Assembly: GCA_948439405.1 (NCBI GenBank)
Contig: CAOJNB010000005.1
Coordinates: forward strand, 16,092 to 80,091
DNA from: an uncultured Coriobacteriaceae bacterium
GTDB lineage: Bacteria > Actinomycetota > Coriobacteriia > Coriobacteriales > Atopobiaceae
DNA: 64,000 nt
Reading direction: 5' to 3'
Below, piece after piece: positions 47,276-56,866 of the stretch (positions within the stretch are counted from its first letter, which is position 1; each line of letters begins with the position of its first letter). Under the pieces are notes generated by a model. The model made no database searches and had not been told where the DNA came from. It saw only the letters and a list, made by a program, of their open reading frames with translations. Made by a program: the position numbers and the translations under genes.

Positions 47276-50200
47276 ATGGCCTTCGTTCACCTGCACAACC
47301 ACTCCGACTTCTCCCTGCTCGACGGGGCGACGCGCATCGACGCCATGGTCGAGCGCGCCGTCGAGCTGGGCATGCCGGCCGTCGCGCTGACCGACCACGG
47401 CTACATGTACGGCATCCCGGACTTCGACCTCGCCTGCGCCGGCTTCAACGAGAAGACCGACATCTACGCCCAGTGGGAGCGCGACGTCGCCGCGCTGTCC
47501 GAGGGGCGCGAGCCCGCCGAGCCGGACCCGGACGCCCCGGACGACTCGTTCAAGGAGCGCGCCCACGCCCAGTGGGAGCGCGACCTGGCGCGCTGGCGCC
47601 GCCGCGGCTCGCTCGACGACGTGGTCCCCCCGACCGTCAAGCCGCTGTTCGGCTGCGAGGCCTACTTCATCACCGACGACCAGATCGAGAAGGTCGCCGC
47701 GACCCAGCACCGCTACCACCTCATCCTCATCGCGAAGGACGAGACGGGCTACCTCAACCTCATGAAGATGATGAGCGAGGCGGCCATCGACCAGTTCTAC
47801 TACAAGCCCCGCACGACGCTCGACATGCTGCGCCGCTACCACGAGGGGGTCATCTGCACCTCCGCCTGCGTCCAGGGCATCATCCCGCAGCGCATCCAGG
47901 AGTCGAACCCCGCCGACGCCGAGGAGTGGGCAAGGACCTTCCAGGGGATCTTCGGCGACGACTTCTACATCGAGATCCAGGACCACGGGCTCTCGTTCCC
48001 GAGCGGCCTCACCGACCGCACCCTCGACGAGCAGCTCGTCGCGCTCGCCCGCAGGCTCGGCATCAAGGTCGTCGCCACCAACGACGTCCACTACCTCAGG
48101 CGCGAGGACGCCTCGACCCAGCTCTACCTCGACTGCATCGGCAAGGCGGTCGACGTCGAGAACACGGCCGTCTACCACATGGAGGGCACCGAGTTCTACC
48201 TCAAGTCCGAGGACGAGATGCGCGCCCTGTTCGACTGGTGCCCCGAGGCCTGCGACGCGACCCTCGAGGTCGCCGCGAAGTGCGACTTCGGCCTCGACTG
48301 GAGCCACACCTACCTGCCCAAGTTCCCGGACCTGCGCGAGGGCGAGACCTCCGAGCAGCGCCTGCGCTCCGAGTGCGAGGCCGGCCTGGCGCGCCGCTAC
48401 GGGGAGGGGTGGCGCGAGGCCGTCGTCAACGACGTGCGCGTGCTGGAGCGCTTCGAGTACGAGTATGAGGTCATCTGCGGCAAGGGCTTCGCCGACTACT
48501 TCCTCATCGTCCAGGAGTACGTGCAGTGGGCGAAGGGCAACGGGATCGGCGTCGGCCCGGGTCGCGGCTCGGCGGCCGGCTCGATCGTCGCCTACGCCCT
48601 CGACATCACGACCTTCGACCCGCTCGAGAACGGGCTGCTGTTCGAGCGCTTCCTCTCGATCGAGCGCACGGAGATGCCCGACATCGACATGGACTTCGAC
48701 GACGAGCGGAGGCTGGAGGTCATCCAGCACGTCCGCGAGCTGTACGGGTCCGACCGCGTGTGCCACGTCATCACCTACCAGACGATCAAGGCCCGCCAGG
48801 CCATCAAGGACGCGGCGCGCGTCCTCGGCCAGCCCATCTACCTCGCCGAGCGCCTCTCGAAGATGGTGAGCGACACCCCCGGCGTCGTCCTGCGCGACGT
48901 CCTGCACCGCTCCGAGAAGCACGCGGACCACTTCAACCCGGACTTCAAGGAGGCCTACGAGAAGGACCCCGACTGCCGCCGGATCATCGACACCGCGCTG
49001 GCGATCGAGGGCTACACCCGCGGCGAGGGCGTGCACGCCTGCGCCGTCCTGATCACGCCCACCCCCGTGAACGACCACGTCCCCACCAAGCTCGACACCA
49101 AGGCCGGCTTCGAGATCACGCAGTACGAGGGGCACTCGATCGCGGACATGGGCCTGCTCAAGATGGACTTCCTCGGCCTGCGCACGCTCACCGTCATCTC
49201 GCGCGCCGTGCAGAACATCAAGGCGAACCACGGCGTCGAGGTCGACCTGGACGCCATCCCCTTCGACGACCCCGAGATCTACCGCCTCATGGGGGAGGGG
49301 CGCACCTCCGGCGTGTTCCAGGTCGAGTCCGACGGCATGACCGCCACGATTCAGAACATGCGGCCCAAGAAGTACGAGCAGATGGTCGCCCTCATCGCCC
49401 TGTACCGCCCGGGACCGCTCAACGCCGGCATGGTGTCGGACTACATCGCGCGCATGAACGGCAGGAAGGAGGTCGTCTACTACGACGACCGCCTCGCCGA
49501 CATCCTCTCCGAGACCTACGGCACGATGGTCTACCAGGAGCAGGTTATGCAGATCTCGATGCGGATGTGCGGCTTCTCCGCCGGCGAGTCCGACTCGCGC
49601 ATCCGCAAGCCGGTGGCCAAGAAGAAGATCAAGCTGCTCACCGACACGGTCTTCACCTGGGACGACGGCCGCGAGGAGACGACCTACGACCACTGGATGA
49701 ACGGCGCGGAGCGCAACGGCTACACCCGCGAGATCGCCCAGCGCATCTGGGACGACGTCCTCGAGTTCGCCTCCTACGCGTTCAACAAGAGCCACTCGGC
49801 CGGCTACGCCATCCTCGTCATGCAGACGGCGTGGCTGAAGGCGCACTACCCGCGCGAGTACATGGCGGCCGTGCTCACGAGCTTCATGGGCAAGACGGAG
49901 AAGGTCGTCCACTACATCAGCGCCTGCCGCCACGAGGGCATCCAGCTGCTCTCGCCCGACGTCAACGAGTCCGGCCGCGACTTCACGCCGGTCGAGGAGG
50001 GCATCCGCTTCGGCTTCGCGGGCATCCGCGGGGTCGGCACCGGCGTCGCCGACGCGATCGTGGCCGAGCGCGAGGCGAACGGCCCGTTCAGGAACCTGCA
50101 CGACTTCTGCGAGCGCATGGACACCTCCGTCGCGAACCGCCGCGTCGTCGAGGCCTTCATCAAGTCCGGGGCCTTCGACTCGACGGGCTACACCCGCATG

Positions 50201-51088
50201 CAGCTCATGAGCTTCATCGACAAGAACAACCCGGACAACCTCATCGACGCCGCGACCCGCCGCCAGAAGCGCCAGGCCGCCGGCCAGAGCTCGCTGTTCG
50301 ACATGTTCGGCGACGTGGAGGGCTCCGGCTTCGAGCTCGAGCTGCCCGAGCCCGACGGCGTCGAGTGGGACCGCCGCATCAAGCTCGCGCAGGAGCGCGA
50401 GGTCCTGGGCATCTACGTCTCGGACCACCCGCTGCGCCCCTACGAGTACGCCCTCGCGAAGGCCCGCGACTGCACGATCGCCGACCTGCAGGCCTCCGTC
50501 GAGCTCGCCGGGCCGGAGGAGGGCGAGGTCCTCGCCAGCCCCAAGGTCGCCGACGGCGCCACGGTGTGGCTCGCCGGCATGGTCACCGGCGTCTCCCAGC
50601 GCACCACCAAGAAGGGCGACTTCATGGCCATCGTCAAGCTCGAGGACATGGAGGGCGAGGTCACCTGCGTCGTGTTCCCGAAGGCGTACAAGAAGTACCG
50701 CGACCTGCTCAACGGCCGCGCGGAGGGCCAGGAGGACGACGGCGGCGAGGTGTTCGTGCGCGTGCGCGGCAGGCTCGAGCGCGACGACCGCGGCACCCAG
50801 ATCATGGTGTCCGAGATCCACCGGATCGCGCTCGACGACGACGCGAACCGCCAGAAGGTCCTCGAGGTGCTCATGTCGAGCCGCCTGCTCACGCGCGACC
50901 TCATGGAGCGCCTTTCGGCGCTGTTCGGTCGCTACCGGGGGCTCGACCGCGTGGAGCTGCGCGTCGAGCAGTCGAGCGGCGATATGATGCGCATGGAGCT
51001 GCCCAGCAAGGTCGACGCCGCGAACCTCCTGCTCCAGGCGGAGGTGCGCGACCTGCTGGGGGCCGACGGGCACGTGGTGCTCGCCTAG
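47276..51088 (+). CDS. dnaE: DNA polymerase III alpha subunit
   Basis: 1270 residues. PHP domain with VHLHNHSDFSLLDGATRID and VALTDHGYMYG at the N-terminus; polymerase palm with GVGPGRGSAAGSIVAYALDI (~425) and the catalytic Asp pair in PDIDMDFDDERR (~463); fingers with TYQTIKARQAIKDAARVL; helix-hairpin-helix GIRGVGTGVADAIV (~920); OB-fold domain with VWLAGMVTGVSQRTTKKGDF (~1100). C-terminal part ends near MRMELPSKVDAANLLLQAEV. The replicative polymerase. Preceded by GGTATCCT, a possible -10, 57 bases before the start. Confidence 0.97.
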   Translation: MAFVHLHNHSDFSLLDGATRIDAMVERAVELGMPAVALTDHGYMYGIPDFDLACAGFNEKTDIYAQWERDVAALSEGREPAEPDPDAPDDSFKERAHAQWERDLARWRRRGSLDDVVPPTVKPLFGCEAYFITDDQIEKVAATQHRYHLILIAKDETGYLNLMKMMSEAAIDQFYYKPRTTLDMLRRYHEGVICTSACVQGIIPQRIQESNPADAEEWARTFQGIFGDDFYIEIQDHGLSFPSGLTDRTLDEQLVALARRLGIKVVATNDVHYLRREDASTQLYLDCIGKAVDVENTAVYHMEGTEFYLKSEDEMRALFDWCPEACDATLEVAAKCDFGLDWSHTYLPKFPDLREGETSEQRLRSECEAGLARRYGEGWREAVVNDVRVLERFEYEYEVICGKGFADYFLIVQEYVQWAKGNGIGVGPGRGSAAGSIVAYALDITTFDPLENGLLFERFLSIERTEMPDIDMDFDDERRLEVIQHVRELYGSDRVCHVITYQTIKARQAIKDAARVLGQPIYLAERLSKMVSDTPGVVLRDVLHRSEKHADHFNPDFKEAYEKDPDCRRIIDTALAIEGYTRGEGVHACAVLITPTPVNDHVPTKLDTKAGFEITQYEGHSIADMGLLKMDFLGLRTLTVISRAVQNIKANHGVEVDLDAIPFDDPEIYRLMGEGRTSGVFQVESDGMTATIQNMRPKKYEQMVALIALYRPGPLNAGMVSDYIARMNGRKEVVYYDDRLADILSETYGTMVYQEQVMQISMRMCGFSAGESDSRIRKPVAKKKIKLLTDTVFTWDDGREETTYDHWMNGAERNGYTREIAQRIWDDVLEFASYAFNKSHSAGYAILVMQTAWLKAHYPREYMAAVLTSFMGKTEKVVHYISACRHEGIQLLSPDVNESGRDFTPVEEGIRFGFAGIRGVGTGVADAIVAEREANGPFRNLHDFCERMDTSVANRRVVEAFIKSGAFDSTGYTRMQLMSFIDKNNPDNLIDAATRRQKRQAAGQSSLFDMFGDVEGSGFELELPEPDGVEWDRRIKLAQEREVLGIYVSDHPLRPYEYALAKARDCTIADLQASVELAGPEEGEVLASPKVADGATVWLAGMVTGVSQRTTKKGDFMAIVKLEDMEGEVTCVVFPKAYKKYRDLLNGRAEGQEDDGGEVFVRVRGRLERDDRGTQIMVSEIHRIALDDDANRQKVLEVLMSSRLLTRDLMERLSALFGRYRGLDRVELRVEQSSGDMMRMELPSKVDAANLLLQAEVRDLLGADGHVVLA

Positions 51089-51135
51089 TCGCCCATGGAC
51101 CTTCGGGGCGGGAGGCCCCGGGAAGGAGTCAGGAG

Positions 51136-53079
51136 ATGGCAGGGAAGCTCTACCGTCCGGCGTCGGTCGCCGACGTGCGCGTCGCCGGCGCGTTCTGGCA
51201 CGGCTACCAGGAGCTCGTGCGCACCCAGGCGATCCCGTACCAGTGGGAGGCCCTCAACGACCGCGTCACCGACGCCGAGCCCAGCCACTGCATCCACAAC
51301 TTCAAGGTCGCCGCCGGCGTCGAGGAGGGCGAGTTCCGCGGCGAGTTCTTCCAGGACTCCGACCTCTACAAGTGGATGGAGGCGGCGGCCTGGTCGCTGG
51401 CCTGGCACCCCGACCCCGAGCTCGAGGAGAAGGTCGACTACGTCGTCGACCTGATCGGGCGCGCCCAGCTCGACGACGGCTACGTCGACACCTACTACCA
51501 GGTCAAGGCCGGCATCGAGAACCGCTTCACGAACCTTCGCTCCCACCACGAGCTCTACTGCATGGGCCACATGATCGAGGCGGCGATCGCCTACTGGAAG
51601 GCGACGGGCAAGCGCGCCTTCCTCGACATCGCCACCAGGTTCGCGAACTGCGCCTACGACAACATCGGCCCCGAGGAGGGCAAGATCCACGGCTACCCCG
51701 GCCACGAGATCGCCGAGATGGCCCTCGTCGCGCTCCACGAGGCGACCGGCGACCCGCGCCACCTCGAGCTCGCCACCTACTTCGTGAACCAGCGCGGGCA
51801 GTCGCCCGTGTACTTCGAGGTCGAGCAGGAGCGCTACGGCAACCCCTTCCGCTGGGGCGACACCTACATGGGCATGATGTACTACCAGGCCGCCAAGCCC
51901 ATCCGCGAGCAGCTCGAGCCCGAGGGCCACGCCGTGCGCGACGTCTACATGTACGCCGGCGCCACCGAGGTCGCCTGCGCCACCGACGACGACGGCCTGC
52001 TCGACGTGTGCCGCAGCGCCTTCGAGAGCATGGCGACGCGTCGCATGTACGTGACGGGCGGCATCGGCTCCTCCGAGCACGGCGAGTGCTTCACCTTCGA
52101 CTACGACCTGCCCAACGACACCGCGTACGCCGAGACCTGCGCGAGCTGCGGGCTCGCCTTCTGGGCGCGCAGGATGTTCGAGGCCACCGGCGACGCCCGC
52201 TACGTCGACGCGATGGAGCGCGCGCTCTACAACGGAGCGATCAGCGGCATGTCGCTCGACGGGTCGCGCTTCTTCTACGTGAACCCCCTCGAGGTCGACC
52301 CCGAGGCCTGCCTGAAGGACTACAACAAGCGCCACGTGAAGGCCGAGCGCCAGAAGTGGTTCAGCTGCGCGTGCTGCCCGCCCAACCTCGCCCGCACGAT
52401 CGAGAGCCTGGGCTCCTACGCCTACGCGGCCGGCGACGGGCGCGCCTGCGTGAACCTGTACGTGGGCGGCACGGCGGCCCTCGAGCTGGGCTGCGGGAGG
52501 GTCTCGCTCGAGGTCGAGACGGACTACCCCTGGGACGGCACGGTGCGCGTCCGCGTGACCGAGGCCCCCGACGCCCCCTTCGAGCTGGCGCTGCGCCTGC
52601 CTGGCTGGTGCGAGGAGCACGCGCTCTCGCTCGGCGGCGCGCCCGTCGAGGCCACCCTCGACCGCGGCATGCTCGTGGTCTCCCGCCGCTGGGAGGCCGG
52701 CGACGAGCTCGTGCTCGAGCTGTCCATGCCGGCCCGCCTCGTCCAGGCCAACCCGCGCGTGCGCGACGACGCCGGCAAGGTGTGCGCGATGCGCGGCCCG
52801 CTCGTCTACTGCGCCGAGGAGGTCGACAACGGGGCGCATCTCCAGGAGCTCCGCCTCGACCCGACCGCCCCGATCCGCGTCGTCGACGAGCCCGGGCTGC
52901 TCGGCGGGGTCGCCGCGCTCGAGTGCCCCGGCAGGCGTCTCTCGCAGGACGGCTGGGACGGCGTGCTCTACCGCAGCTGGAGGCCGGAGGAGGCGAGCGC
53001 CCAGGACGTGCGCCTCGTCCCCTACTACGCCTGGGGCAACCGCGGCCTGGGCGAGATGAGCGTGTGGATCGGCGCGTAG
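51136..53079 (+). CDS. GH127 beta-L-arabinofuranosidase-like enzyme
   Basis: 647 residues. The glycoside hydrolase 127 pattern is clear: WEALNDRVTDAEPSHCIHNF, LDDGYVDTYYQ, GYPGHEIAEMALVALHEATG, then HGECFTFDYDLPND (candidate acid/base Glu317), YAETCASCG (zinc ligands Glu333, Cys335) and WFSCACCPPNLART (Cys413, Cys414, one the nucleophile), by analogy with HypBA1. A C-terminal beta-sandwich follows from about 440. It releases beta-L-arabinofuranose from arabino-oligosaccharides in the cytoplasm (no signal peptide). GGAGATG precedes the start. The next gene is a reductase that might act on sugars. Confidence 0.92.
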   Translation: MAGKLYRPASVADVRVAGAFWHGYQELVRTQAIPYQWEALNDRVTDAEPSHCIHNFKVAAGVEEGEFRGEFFQDSDLYKWMEAAAWSLAWHPDPELEEKVDYVVDLIGRAQLDDGYVDTYYQVKAGIENRFTNLRSHHELYCMGHMIEAAIAYWKATGKRAFLDIATRFANCAYDNIGPEEGKIHGYPGHEIAEMALVALHEATGDPRHLELATYFVNQRGQSPVYFEVEQERYGNPFRWGDTYMGMMYYQAAKPIREQLEPEGHAVRDVYMYAGATEVACATDDDGLLDVCRSAFESMATRRMYVTGGIGSSEHGECFTFDYDLPNDTAYAETCASCGLAFWARRMFEATGDARYVDAMERALYNGAISGMSLDGSRFFYVNPLEVDPEACLKDYNKRHVKAERQKWFSCACCPPNLARTIESLGSYAYAAGDGRACVNLYVGGTAALELGCGRVSLEVETDYPWDGTVRVRVTEAPDAPFELALRLPGWCEEHALSLGGAPVEATLDRGMLVVSRRWEAGDELVLELSMPARLVQANPRVRDDAGKVCAMRGPLVYCAEEVDNGAHLQELRLDPTAPIRVVDEPGLLGGVAALECPGRRLSQDGWDGVLYRSWRPEEASAQDVRLVPYYAWGNRGLGEMSVWIGA

Positions 53080-53133
53080 GGGCGCCGACGGTGCCGCCCG
53101 CGGCGCGGGCGGCAGGAGGGAGATGATCGTCGC

Positions 53134-54165
53134 ATGAGGCAGATCACGCTCGGCGGGACCGGCATCACCGTCCCGCAGAATGCCTTCGGGGCCCTCCCGA
53201 TCCAGCGGGTCGGGACGGAGGAGGCCGTGCGCATCCTGCGCGCCGCCTACGACGGTGGCATGCGCTTCTTCGACACGGCCCGCGCCTACACGGACTCCGA
53301 GGAGAAGCTCGGCGCCGCCTTCGGCGACATGCCGGACGAGGCGGTGCACGTCTCCTCGAAGACGATGTCGCGCGACCCGGAGCGCATCCGCGAGGAGCTG
53401 GACACGACGCTGTCCAACCTGCGGCGCGACTACCTCGACCTCTACCAGCTCCACTGCGTGGACCGCTGCTACCGTCCCGGCGACGGCACCGGCGTCTACG
53501 AGGCGCTGCTCGAGGCCAAGGAGTCCGGCCGGGTGCGCCACATCGGGGTGACCGCGCACAAGATCGGCGTCGCCGAGGAGTGCGTGGACTCGGGGCTCTA
53601 CGAGACGATGCAGTTCCCCTTCTCCTACCTCTCGGGCGAGTGCGAGGTGGCGCTCGTGGAGAGGTGCCGCGAGGCCGGCATGGGCTTCATCGCGATGAAG
53701 GGGCTCGCGGGAGGGCTCATCCGCCGCTCCGACGCGGCGATGGCCTTCATCCGGCAGTTCGACAACGTCCTGCCGATCTGGGGCATCCAACGCGCCTCCG
53801 AGCTCGAGGAGTGGCTCTCCTTCTTCGACGAGGCCCCGGACATGACGCCCGAGCTGGAGGCGTTCGTCGAGTCCGAGAGGCGCGAGCTCGCGGGCGACTT
53901 CTGCCGCGGCTGCGGCTACTGCATGCCGTGCCCCCAGGGCATCGTCATCAACAGCTGCGCGCGCATGTCCCTCATGATCAGGCGCGCCCCCTCGGAGAGC
54001 TGGCTGTCGGAGGAGTGGCAGCGCGAGATGGCCAAGATCGAGACGTGCGTCGAGTGCCGCCAGTGCGCGAGCCGCTGCCCCTACGAGCTTGACACCCCGG
54101 CGCTGCTCAGGCGCAACCTCGAGGACTACCGGAAGGTCCTCGCGGGCGAGGTGAGCGTGGACTAG
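53134..54165 (+). CDS. Aldo/keto reductase with C-terminal 4Fe-4S domain
   Basis: 343 residues. Residues 1-240 form an aldo/keto reductase barrel: FFDTARAYTDSEEKLGAAFG (catalytic Asp/Tyr), VHVSSKTMSRDPERI (catalytic Lys), DYLDLYQLHCVDRC (His). Residues ~255-330 hold FCRGCGYCMPCPQGIVIN and CVECRQCASRCPYELDTP, two ferredoxin-like Cys sets for Fe-S clusters. This AKR-ferredoxin fusion is common in anaerobes and may take electrons from ferredoxin. Starts 54 bases after the GH127 gene. Confidence 0.93.
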   Translation: MRQITLGGTGITVPQNAFGALPIQRVGTEEAVRILRAAYDGGMRFFDTARAYTDSEEKLGAAFGDMPDEAVHVSSKTMSRDPERIREELDTTLSNLRRDYLDLYQLHCVDRCYRPGDGTGVYEALLEAKESGRVRHIGVTAHKIGVAEECVDSGLYETMQFPFSYLSGECEVALVERCREAGMGFIAMKGLAGGLIRRSDAAMAFIRQFDNVLPIWGIQRASELEEWLSFFDEAPDMTPELEAFVESERRELAGDFCRGCGYCMPCPQGIVINSCARMSLMIRRAPSESWLSEEWQREMAKIETCVECRQCASRCPYELDTPALLRRNLEDYRKVLAGEVSVD

Positions 54166-54190
54166 GCGCCGCGCGCGGCGGAGGAGAGGA

Positions 54191-54221
54191 AGGGCCCCGG
54201 AGGCTGCGCCCCCGGGGCCCT
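54191..54221. terminator. Bidirectional terminator hairpin
   Basis: A perfect 10-bp stem (54191-54200 with 54212-54221) lies between the convergent aldo/keto reductase (ends 54165) and YggC-like kinase (ends 54248). There is no strong T-tract on either side, but its place and GC strength support termination. Confidence 0.7.
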
Positions 54222-54247
54222 CGTCGTGCCGTACGGCCTCCCGGGGC

Positions 54248-55006
54248 TTAGGCGAGCAGCTCGGCGCCCTTCGTGACGGCGTAGCCTCCCTCGGCGTCCA
54301 TGGCGAGCTCGATGTCGGCGGGCTTGTGGGCGGCGAGCACGCGGCGCACGTTCCTGCCGTCCGACTGCTCGTACCAGGCCTCGGCCTCCTCTTGGGAGGA
54401 GCCGCCCTGGAGCTTGCGGCCCACGAGGCGCTCGCGCAGCATCGGCTCGGGCGCGGAGATGAACAGGGTCTCGTCGGCGAGCTCGTCGATGCCGCGCCAC
54501 TCGCCCTCGTCGATCTGGAAGTAGTTGCCCTCGACGAGCAGGATGTCGCCGACGACCTCGAGGGCGTCGGGCTCGACGTCGTGCTTGACGCGGGAGTAGG
54601 TCGGCCAGGGCGCGGGGCGCTCGCTGCGGGCGTCGGCGAGCCGCTCGCGCAGCCCCGCGACGTCGTAGGTGAAGAACGCGCCCTTGCGCGAGCGCAGCGT
54701 GATCTCCTCGCCGTCCTCGACGTAGGTGTGGGAGTCGAGGTAGGCGTTGGGGTAGTGGTAGCCGTCCATCCCGATGGCCTGGATGGGGACGGCGCCCTCC
54801 ATGTCGTGGGAGAGCTGCGAGAGGTACAGCGAGAGGGTCGTCTTGCCCGACCCCGGCGGGGCCGACATCAGCACGACGAGCCTGCCCCCGCGCGAGCGCT
54901 GCAGCTCGCCCCAGTGGCGCACGAGCGGCTTGAAGATGCCCTCGACGTCCCGCTCGCGGTAGGAGGCCTCGACGTCGAGGCCGTTGACGGTGATGCGGAC
55001 CTGCAT
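54248..55006 (-). CDS. YggC-like P-loop nucleoside/sugar kinase
   Basis: 252 residues. Walker A VLMSAPPGSGKTTLSLYLSQ (~45-64), then IQAIGMDGYHYPNAYLDSH, LVEGNYFQIDEGEWRGI with the Walker B-like acidic residue, and LRERLVGRKLQGGSSQEEA. This is the phosphoribulokinase/uridine-kinase-like family that includes YggC and fructokinase-like proteins. Substrate unknown. It is divergent from the NAD synthase-like gene and ends at the shared terminator. Confidence 0.85.
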   Translation of the reverse strand: MQVRITVNGLDVEASYRERDVEGIFKPLVRHWGELQRSRGGRLVVLMSAPPGSGKTTLSLYLSQLSHDMEGAVPIQAIGMDGYHYPNAYLDSHTYVEDGEEITLRSRKGAFFTYDVAGLRERLADARSERPAPWPTYSRVKHDVEPDALEVVGDILLVEGNYFQIDEGEWRGIDELADETLFISAPEPMLRERLVGRKLQGGSSQEEAEAWYEQSDGRNVRRVLAAHKPADIELAMDAEGGYAVTKGAELLA

Positions 55007-55090
55007 GGCTCCCCCTTCGCACGACGGCTACCGGCATGATAGCGCGGCTCCCATGCCCTATCATGGCCTGGATCGTGAGGAGGTCACGCG

Positions 55091-56809
55091 ATGAGGATCG
55101 CCATCCTGCAGATCGGCTCGAGGGCCGGCGCGTTCGAGCCGACCGTCGACCGCATGCTCGACCGGGCCGCCGCCGTCGCCGCACAGGGCGCCGAGCTCGC
55201 CGTCTTCCCCCTGCCGCTGCTCACGGGGCCCAACCCGGGCGGCTTCACGCAGGAGGAGGGGTGCGCGCTCGACCTCGAGGCGGCCCTGTCGCGGCTCGCC
55301 GCCGCCGCTCCGATCCCCCTGGTCGTGCCCATGGTCGTCTCCTCGCCCTCCGGCACGGCCTACGAGGCGGCGCTCGTGCGCGACGGCGCGGTCGAGCGGC
55401 TCGTCGCGGATGCGGCGGACCCGGCGCGCCCCGCGGGCTTCACCCTGTCCGGGGTCGACTTCGGGGTCGCCTGCGACCGCTGGGCGCTCGACGACGTCGC
55501 CCGCGGCGCGGGGTCCTTCGACGTCGTCCTCTACCTCTCGCCCTACGGCTGCAACACCAACGACGAGTCCAGCGCGCTCGCCCCGAGCGTGGGCGACGGC
55601 CTGTTCGAGCAGGAGGCGCGCGGCGCCGACGCCTGGCTCGTGGCCGTCGGCGGCGTCGGGGGCTACGACGAGCAGGTGTTCTGCGGGGGCAGCTTCGTGA
55701 TGGCGCCCTGGGGCGAGCTTGCCGCCGCGGCGCCCTCGTTCGTCGAGGCCTCGCTCGTCTGCGACGTCGACGTCGTCTCCGAGGGCCCGCTCGCGAGCCC
55801 CGCGGCGCCGCCTCCCTACCAGCGCCTGCCCTTCCTGTGGGACGCCCTCGCGCTCTCCGTCCGCGACCTCGTCGCCAAGGCGGGGCTCGAGGGCGCCGCC
55901 CTCGAGCTCGACGGCGGGCTGCGCTCCGCCGCGCTCGCGGCGCTGCTCGTCGACGCCCTCGGGCCGACGCGCGTGCGCGCCGTGATCGGCTGCGACGACC
56001 GCAAGGCCCTCGAGGACGCCCGGGCGCTCGCCCGCAACCTGAGGATCTCCGCCGAGGAGGTCCCCGAGGCGCGCGCCCTCTCCGAGGCGGGGCTCGGCGC
56101 GGCCGACCTCGCCCGCGCCCTCGTCGCCGCCCGGTGCCGCGAGGGGCGTCTCGCGCACGCCTCGCACGCCGACAAGACCGGCCTCGCCCTCGAGCCGTGG
56201 CGCGAGGCCGCGGGGGGCTGCGCGGTCGTGCCCTTCGGCGACGTCTACCGCACCGACCTCGTCGAGCTCGCGCGCCACCGCAACGCCGTCTCGCCCGTCA
56301 TCCCGCGGCGCTCGCTGCGGCGCCTGGACGTCCCCGAGCTCGGGGCCGACGTGGCGCCCATGGCGCCGGTCGCCCTGCTCAACTCGGTCGACGCGGTCCT
56401 GCTGCTGCACGTCGAGCGCAGGATGGGGGTGACCTCGATCGCGCAGGAGCGCAGGATCGGCGCGCTCGCGGAGGCGGTGGTCTCCCGCGTCCAGCGGACC
56501 GAGGCCCTCCGGCGTGCGATCCCCGCGTGCCCGGTGGTGAGCGACCGGACGCTCGCCGAGCGCGACTGGCCGCTCGACTGCGCCTGGACCGACCGCATGC
56601 GCGACCCCGCCGAGCTCGAGGCGGCCGCCCCGCCCGAGGAGGCCCCGGGCCTCGCGGCGCCCGCGGTCCCGCGCCCCGCGGCGACGGAGCCCTCGGCCGC
56701 GACGCTCGAGGAGCTCGGCAACCTCCTGCGCGACCTGTTCTCCGGCACCTCCGGCGGCGAGGGCGACGATGACGGGCTGTTCGACTCGGGGCTGTTCTCG
56801 CGCAACTAG
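55091..56809 (+). CDS. NAD+ synthase-like protein, probably catalytically degenerate
   Basis: 572 residues with the two-domain layout of glutamine-dependent NAD synthetase. The N-terminal nitrilase domain has FPLPLLTGP where the family has FPE(L)-x-LTG (Glu replaced by Leu41), no evident catalytic Lys, and a retained Cys128 (GVACDRWAL). The C-terminal domain has ELDGGLRSAALAALLVDALG where family members have SGGxDS, so the pyrophosphatase loop is lost; HADKTGLALEP, VVPFGDVYRTDLVELARHRN and NAVSPVIPRRSLR are still recognisable. A C-terminal tail (~500-572) is acidic and low complexity. It may be a regulatory remnant. It precedes ruvCAB. Confidence 0.8.
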   Translation: MRIAILQIGSRAGAFEPTVDRMLDRAAAVAAQGAELAVFPLPLLTGPNPGGFTQEEGCALDLEAALSRLAAAAPIPLVVPMVVSSPSGTAYEAALVRDGAVERLVADAADPARPAGFTLSGVDFGVACDRWALDDVARGAGSFDVVLYLSPYGCNTNDESSALAPSVGDGLFEQEARGADAWLVAVGGVGGYDEQVFCGGSFVMAPWGELAAAAPSFVEASLVCDVDVVSEGPLASPAAPPPYQRLPFLWDALALSVRDLVAKAGLEGAALELDGGLRSAALAALLVDALGPTRVRAVIGCDDRKALEDARALARNLRISAEEVPEARALSEAGLGAADLARALVAARCREGRLAHASHADKTGLALEPWREAAGGCAVVPFGDVYRTDLVELARHRNAVSPVIPRRSLRRLDVPELGADVAPMAPVALLNSVDAVLLLHVERRMGVTSIAQERRIGALAEAVVSRVQRTEALRRAIPACPVVSDRTLAERDWPLDCAWTDRMRDPAELEAAAPPEEAPGLAAPAVPRPAATEPSAATLEELGNLLRDLFSGTSGGEGDDDGLFDSGLFSRN

Positions 56810-56825
56810 GGCGCGGCCGCCCCTG

Positions 56826-56834
56826 TGCTATCCT
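56826..56834 (+). promoter_or_regulatory. Extended -10 promoter of ruvCAB
   Basis: TGCTATCCT, TGCTAnnnT type, directly upstream of the LexA box so that the repressor would cover the start of transcription. Confidence 0.55.
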
Positions 56835-56840
56835 TCGATA

Positions 56841-56852
56841 GAACGCATGTTC
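56841..56852. promoter_or_regulatory. LexA (SOS) box upstream of ruvC
   Basis: GAACGCATGTTC, a perfect GAAC-N4-GTTC inverted repeat as in Gram-positive and actinobacterial LexA sites. It lies 14 bases before the ruvC GTG start and 6 bases after the -10-like TATCCT. DNA-damage control of the ruvCAB resolvasome is expected. Confidence 0.85.
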
Positions 56853-56866
56853 TGATGGGAGGGCGC

